From contig NZ_LT985326.1 of assembly GCF_900290275.1 (NCBI RefSeq), positions 12,335-76,334 of the forward strand: a DNA stretch of 64,000 nucleotides. The letters are read 5' to 3'. This document shows, piece by piece, positions 60,341 through 64,000 of this stretch (within the stretch, counting starts at the first letter, position 1; every line of letters starts with the position of its first letter). Under the pieces are notes generated by a model. That model was not told where the DNA came from, made no database searches, and was given only the letters and a program-made list of their open reading frames with translations. This DNA is from Prevotella merdae (lineage in GTDB: Bacteria; Bacteroidota; Bacteroidia; Bacteroidales; Bacteroidaceae). The translations under genes and the position numbers were made by a program.

Positions 60341-61039
60341 CTATTTGAGTATCAAGCTATAGCTCTTACCTCTGTCCGACTCTATCTTCAGCATGCTATG
60401 AGCCTCTATAATAGGTTTTATGCGTCTTATCAGAGTGTAGAGCGTGTCGTTGGCATCAGGTTTCTTGGGCCACAACCGGTCGCAAATATCTTGTTTGGAT
60501 AGTATATGAGTGTCAGCGGTTATAAACATCTTGAGCAAGGAATGCTGCATAGGAGTAAGATGTATCTGCTCGCCCGATTGCGTCAAGAACATATCGTTAT
60601 GGTATACTATGCCTCCATACGATAAACCTTGCACTATCAGCTCTGGCCTATTCCTCCTGACGTACCACAGACTGCCCAATAGCCACAGCATTCCTACAAA
60701 CAAGATAGAACCTGAAGCCTTCTGGTCGGACATCATTAACGTAGTGGCAAAGCTACAATTAGCCTCAGCCACAAGCTTTGTCTCCAAGCGTCCATCCTTA
60801 CGCACAGTACGCATGGCAATACCTGCCGTATCTTTCAATTCGGCAATGGTGAGACAGTTGCGATAACAGCGTATGGTGTCTGTAGTAACCACATTATCTG
60901 GCATCTTTGCAAGCACTTGCTCCAATGCCCTATTAACGTCCTGAGCTATCATGCTTTTAGTTCTGTGATAACTGTTGATGCCAGTGCAGAATGCACAAAG
61001 CATAAGAAAACAGAAACCGATGTATGGAAGTATCTTCAT
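60341..61039 (-). CDS. membrane-bound OmpR-type winged-helix regulator
   Basis: This 232-residue protein has an N-terminal membrane segment (LPYIGFCFLMLCAFCTGINS), a periplasmic loop (about 25-105) and a second membrane segment (GSILFVGMLWLLGSLWYVRR). The C-terminal OmpR/PhoB-type DNA-binding domain reads IHLTPMQHSLLKMFITADTH, ILSKQDICDRLWPKKPDAND and RIKPIIEAHSMLKIESDRGK. The inverted order relative to ToxR (periplasmic domain between two anchors, DNA-binding domain at the C-terminus) is common in Bacteroidales next to beta-barrel proteins. It probably senses a periplasmic signal and controls the adjacent barrel gene. Confidence 0.85.
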   Translation of the reverse strand: MKILPYIGFCFLMLCAFCTGINSYHRTKSMIAQDVNRALEQVLAKMPDNVVTTDTIRCYRNCLTIAELKDTAGIAMRTVRKDGRLETKLVAEANCSFATTLMMSDQKASGSILFVGMLWLLGSLWYVRRNRPELIVQGLSYGGIVYHNDMFLTQSGEQIHLTPMQHSLLKMFITADTHILSKQDICDRLWPKKPDANDTLYTLIRRIKPIIEAHSMLKIESDRGKSYSLILK

Positions 61040-61189
61040 AATTTTCTCATTATATTGTTTGGATGCAAAGTTACATCATTTCCACAAATAAAATATAATG
61101 ATTGGCATTAGAAAACAATTAAAACTAATTATCACCTATAAATTAACATATACAACTATGACATTTCAAAAAAAAAGTGTAACTTCGCA

Positions 61190-61209
61190 ATCGATAATAT
61201 ATTATCAAT
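61190..61209. promoter_or_regulatory. operator palindrome of hipBA-like operon
   Basis: ATCGATAATATATTATCAAT is a palindrome with one mismatch pair. It lies between a -7-like TAACTTCG (61180-61187) and the HipB-like start at 61222, so a bound HipB dimer would block the promoter. Confidence 0.6.
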
Positions 61210-61221
61210 AAGCTATTGATT

Positions 61222-61560
61222 ATGACAGAAACAAATAAGATATTGGCAATATTGGACAACTATCTACACGACAATCCAGACGAGATTGCCAAGGAGATAG
61301 CTGCCGAATTCCGCCGTCGTAGAATAGAGAAGAATCTAACTCGCGAGCAGGTGGCAGAAAAGTCGGGAGTTGCTGTGAGCAATATTGTGAGATTTGAACA
61401 GAAAGGACTCATATCACTCAAAAATCTAATAGGCATTGCTATGGCAATGGAATATACTTCTGAAATCCGTCATATCTTCTCCCAACAGAAGTATGACACA
61501 ATGGAAGAACTGCAAGAGATAAAGCGAAACATGAACAAGAAAAAAGCCTATAAGAGATAA
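61222..61560 (+). CDS. hipB: HipB-like Xre antitoxin/repressor
   Basis: A 112-residue protein from ATG 61222 (an in-frame TTG lies two codons upstream). The HTH is in FRRRRIEKNLTREQVAEKSG followed by VAVSNIVRFEQKGLISLKNL. The C-terminal tail is basic. It is immediately followed by a HipA-type kinase gene, the HipBA order, and preceded by a palindromic operator. It should repress the operon and neutralise HipA. Confidence 0.85.
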   Translation: MTETNKILAILDNYLHDNPDEIAKEIAAEFRRRRIEKNLTREQVAEKSGVAVSNIVRFEQKGLISLKNLIGIAMAMEYTSEIRHIFSQQKYDTMEELQEIKRNMNKKKAYKR

Positions 61561-61578
61561 AACGAGCTTACATTGATT

Positions 61579-62679
61579 ATGAAAATGATAGAATCATTAC
61601 AAGTTAAGTTTCACAACAAAAAGGTCGGCACATTAACATTAACTGCCGACAAGAAATGCTGTGTCTTCGAATACGATAGTCTATGGCTGACAAAAGGATT
61701 CAGCATATCTCCATTGGAATTGCCATTGAAACCCGGACTTTTTATAGCTCAGCCTAATCCTTTCAATGGCAACTTTGGTATATTCGAAGACAGTTTACCA
61801 GATGGCTATGGCCGTTATCTTCTTCACAAGACGTTACTAAAAATAGGCATTAATGACTTCGAACTCTCTGCACTCGACCGCTTAAGCATAATAGGGAATG
61901 GTGGTATGGGAGCTTTAACTTATGAGCCTGAGACTTTTGTAGAAAGAGAAATGGAGCTTCAAGACTTCGACCTTTTACAAGAAAAAGCCCTTGAAGTTTT
62001 AAGAGAACAGCAAGACACAGACGCAGGGCTGCTTCTATACAACAGTGGTAATAGTGGAGGTTGCCGACCAAAGGCTATATTTTCTGATGAAGATGGACAT
62101 TGGCTTATCAAATTCCGGCATACTTATGACTCACAAGACATGGGTAAAAAGGAATTTGAATATAACGAGAAAGCACAACGATGTGGCATTATCGTACCCG
62201 ACTTCAAACTAATTAATGACAAATATTTCACCACTCGCCGCTTTGACATAACAGCTGATGGCGAACGTATACACACTGCTACAGCAGGTGGCTTGCTATC
62301 AATATCTCTTAGCAACCCTGTGCTTGACTATGTTAATCTACTGGCACTAACTAGCTTTCTCACACAGAATTATAAGGATGTAGAACAAATGTATCGTAGA
62401 ATGGTATTCAATTATATTGCTGAAAACAAAGACGATCATTGCAAGAATTTCAGCTTTATTGTTACCAAAGACAAGGACTACAAATGGCATTGGCATTTGG
62501 CTCCGGCATACGACCTTACCCATTGCACAGAGGGATATAATGGCGAACACGCTACATCAGTAAACAATTCGGCTCATCCCTCTATAGAGGATATGGTAGC
62601 TGTAGGTGTAAAGAATAAAATGCAAGAGCAAAGGTGTAGAGAAATATACAATGAAGTTGAAGATATTATAAAACAATAA
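61579..62679 (+). CDS. hipA: HipA-family serine/threonine kinase toxin
   Basis: A 366-residue protein from ATG 61579. The N-terminal subdomain has LPLKPGLFIAQPNPFNGNFG and SLPDGYGRYLLHK; the Gly-rich loop is NSGGCRPKA (157-164); the ATP-contacting Lys is in WLIKFRH; the catalytic Asp is in NKDDHCKNFSF (D286); the metal Asp is in LAPAYDLTHC (D312). All kinase residues are present. HipA kinases phosphorylate glutamyl-tRNA synthetase or related targets and induce dormancy. It is shorter than E. coli HipA (440). An ATG directly after the stop opens a short gene fragment. Confidence 0.9.
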   Translation: MKMIESLQVKFHNKKVGTLTLTADKKCCVFEYDSLWLTKGFSISPLELPLKPGLFIAQPNPFNGNFGIFEDSLPDGYGRYLLHKTLLKIGINDFELSALDRLSIIGNGGMGALTYEPETFVEREMELQDFDLLQEKALEVLREQQDTDAGLLLYNSGNSGGCRPKAIFSDEDGHWLIKFRHTYDSQDMGKKEFEYNEKAQRCGIIVPDFKLINDKYFTTRRFDITADGERIHTATAGGLLSISLSNPVLDYVNLLALTSFLTQNYKDVEQMYRRMVFNYIAENKDDHCKNFSFIVTKDKDYKWHWHLAPAYDLTHCTEGYNGEHATSVNNSAHPSIEDMVAVGVKNKMQEQRCREIYNEVEDIIKQ

Positions 62680-62808
62680 ATGGACACACTCGCCTTCAAC
62701 CTGGATGTCCGTCTGAACTCATTGTTCTACAAAGGCGATGACGAGCGTGTCACAATTTGTTTTGCGGATTTTCATAGATTTTACATGTCAAATACGAATA
62801 TCATATAA
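62680..62808 (+). pseudogene. gene fragment fused to repeat edge
   Basis: A 42-codon frame starts at the ATG touching the HipA stop (TAAATG) and reads MDTLAFNLDVRLNSLFYKGD before entering the repeat sequence at about 62762. Its G+C is higher than the surroundings, which suggests the 5' end of a real gene cut off by the duplication breakpoint. Family unknown. Confidence 0.4.
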
Positions 62809-62835
62809 TTACATACTGCATTCTGCAAACGCTTA

Positions 62836-63111
62836 TTACAACCCTGCAAAATACGTCTTCAATGCCTCCACATATTTCATCATGGCATTGCGCCCCGTGT
62901 CTGTCATCTTGCAGATGGTTCGGGGTTTTACGCCCGAGCCATCTGTAGTCTTTGATATATAGCCTGCTGTGACCAGTTTGTCCAACTGTACACTAAGGTT
63001 GCCTGACGTCGATTCTGTCTTTTCCTTGATATAGTTGAAGTCAGCTTCCTCTACATTCAGCAGAATCGACATTACGGCAAGACGCAACTGGCTATGGAGT
63101 AATGGATCCAA
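62836..63111 (-). CDS. winged-helix regulator (copy 2), start codon lost
   Basis: The same winged-helix protein as copy 1, with Ala to Ser in KTESTSGNLSVQL. The ATG of copy 1 is CTG here (63118-63120), because of a single base change. Translation would need CTG, or the TTG at 63111 giving MDPLLHS and losing three residues. The sequence is otherwise intact, so it may be a weakly expressed gene or an early pseudogene. Confidence 0.75.
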   Translation of the reverse strand: MDPLLHSQLRLAVMSILLNVEEADFNYIKEKTESTSGNLSVQLDKLVTAGYISKTTDGSGVKPRTICKMTDTGRNAMMKYVEALKTYFAGL

Positions 63112-63116
63112 CTCTT

Positions 63117-63746
63117 TCAGTATTGTTGCTTTTTTGCTTTGAAGTTAAGGATATGTGCGGGGATGATAAGGGTAATGACAAAGGACAAGACCATATGTCC
63201 CATCTGCATAATACTGATAACTTGTTCACCACAAACAAAGTCGCGAAGCGGTCCTGTTCCAATCACTACACCAAGAAGTCCGCACATCTGTATCGACTTC
63301 TCCTTAAGTATTACGCCAGTGGTGTATGTGCCTATACCCGGCAACAACATACCCAACAAAAACATTCCATTCCAACTCCTTACTTCTCCGAAATGTAAAA
63401 GGCAGCTAATGGCGTAGACTGCAAACACGGCACTAATAATTGCCCACACCTTATTTATAGTGTTGCTTGCATAAGTGCTTGCCACATGACTCTTGCGCTT
63501 TGCCTTGTAGGTCTTTATGCCTGAGGCTGTGAATCCTGCTATAGGTATGGCCATGTACAGCCAAGCAAATCTTGGGTCGTTGGTTGCGAGCAGCATGACG
63601 ATTACTGCCAGCGATATTGCTGCACTAAGGTAGCCCCACATAAGGAAACTGTCACCATTGCCTACAGACAAATCCTTCTTTGTCTGATTTATCATTCGAG
63701 TGATAAGCTCAAGACTCTCCTGCTCCGAAATCTTCTTCTCTTCCAT
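63117..63746 (-). CDS. membrane protein (copy 2), stop codon shifted by one
   Basis: The same membrane protein as copy 1 with two substitutions (GTGPLRDF and IIPAHIL). The base change that destroys the neighbouring ATG also turns its TAA stop into TAC, so one Tyr is added before a TGA. All membrane segments are kept. The promoter with the spacer palindrome (63928-63942) and the second palindrome (63814-63828) are conserved. Confidence 0.82.
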   Translation of the reverse strand: MEEKKISEQESLELITRMINQTKKDLSVGNGDSFLMWGYLSAAISLAVIVMLLATNDPRFAWLYMAIPIAGFTASGIKTYKAKRKSHVASTYASNTINKVWAIISAVFAVYAISCLLHFGEVRSWNGMFLLGMLLPGIGTYTTGVILKEKSIQMCGLLGVVIGTGPLRDFVCGEQVISIMQMGHMVLSFVITLIIPAHILNFKAKKQQY

Positions 63747-64000
63747 TTTTTCTTACTTTATTGCGACACACTTATTGCCTATATCAAACGCGATGTGCCA
63801 GGTTAAACACTTAGTTTATTTTATAAACCATCTTTGGAAAAAGAGAAGCAAGGAGGTCGACTCTCACTTGCTTTAGCCAGCATTATTCTCTTCTAACACT
63901 GATGATTATGGTTGCAAATTTAGCTTAGTTTATTTTATAAACCAAATGATTTGCAATAAAATAGCCATTATTTAACCTTTGTTTACAATAAATTATAACT
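63747..64000. promoter_or_regulatory. promoter/operator region of copy 2
   Basis: Contains the two GTTTATTTTATAAAC palindromes (63814-63828 and 63928-63942) and the same TTTG/TAAATTTG boxes as copy 1. Only one base change was seen in the leader. The window ends inside the repeat. Confidence 0.65.

Larger units (their letters stand above)
62762..64000. repeat. long direct repeat, copy 2 (runs to window edge)
   Basis: Near-identical to 55636-56940, in the same orientation. It continues to the last base of the window, so the right end of the repeat is not visible. Confidence 0.9.

Overview
The window looks like Bacteroidales DNA, probably Prevotella or a close relative. This rests on the Bacteroides-type tra order on one strand, repeated TAnnTTTG promoter boxes in place of E. 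coli -10/-35 boxes, an UpxY/NusG-like antiterminator, an outer-membrane beta-barrel gene and many short lipoboxes. The species assignment is inference. Most genes in the first 49 kb lie on the minus strand.

Region A (1-5650): the open left edge carries pcfJ (cut by the window) and pcfK plus two small genes. Next comes about 1.1 kb without a convincing gene, containing two nested stem-loops and a possible small RNA unit, then a class I methyltransferase. That methyltransferase abuts the first 44 codons of a truncated short-chain dehydrogenase gene lying behind a upxY-like regulator, so a recombination boundary sits near 3970.

Region B (5651-49000) is an integrative conjugative element. It carries a GH24 lysozyme, a VirD4-like coupling protein, a toxin/antitoxin pair, traN-M-L-K-J, three secreted accessory proteins, VirB4-like traG, traF, traE, a DUF4134 paralogue, AbiE, a primase, a helicase, an excisionase-like protein and a 738-residue tyrosine integrase with four tandem arm-binding-type modules. 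traE is cut into three pieces by two separate integrative mobilizable elements, IME1 (21328-31371, 10,044 bp) and IME2 (31495-40048, 8,554 bp). They are flanked by 8-bp and 10-bp direct repeats. Removing both plus one copy of each repeat restores an exact 128-codon traE reading frame. Both IMEs have the same plan: membrane coiled-coil protein, relaxase, MobC-like protein, excisionase-like HTH and two tandem tyrosine integrases. IME1 carries a serine-protease lipoprotein with a small partner lipoprotein. IME2 carries a toxin/antitoxin pair and a PstS-like binding protein.

Region C (49100-53800) is the most interesting locus. It is a plus-strand operon of two Cys-rich precursor peptides with twin-arginine signals and Cys at every fourth residue, a radical SAM/SPASM maturase, a second maturase that keeps the SPASM-like Cys region but lacks the CX3CX2C cluster motif, a 91-residue accessory protein, TatA and TatC. 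It reads as a self-contained system that modifies CXXX-repeat peptides in the cytoplasm and exports them folded through a dedicated minimal Tat pore.

Region D (53840-64000) looks chromosomal. It holds a MetE-like methyltransferase divergent from an Lrp/AsnC regulator, a regulator/membrane-protein pair, an M50-like protease, an outer-membrane beta-barrel gene broken by one stop codon, a membrane-bound OmpR-type regulator, a HipBA toxin/antitoxin pair, and a second near-identical copy of the regulator/membrane-protein block running off the right edge.
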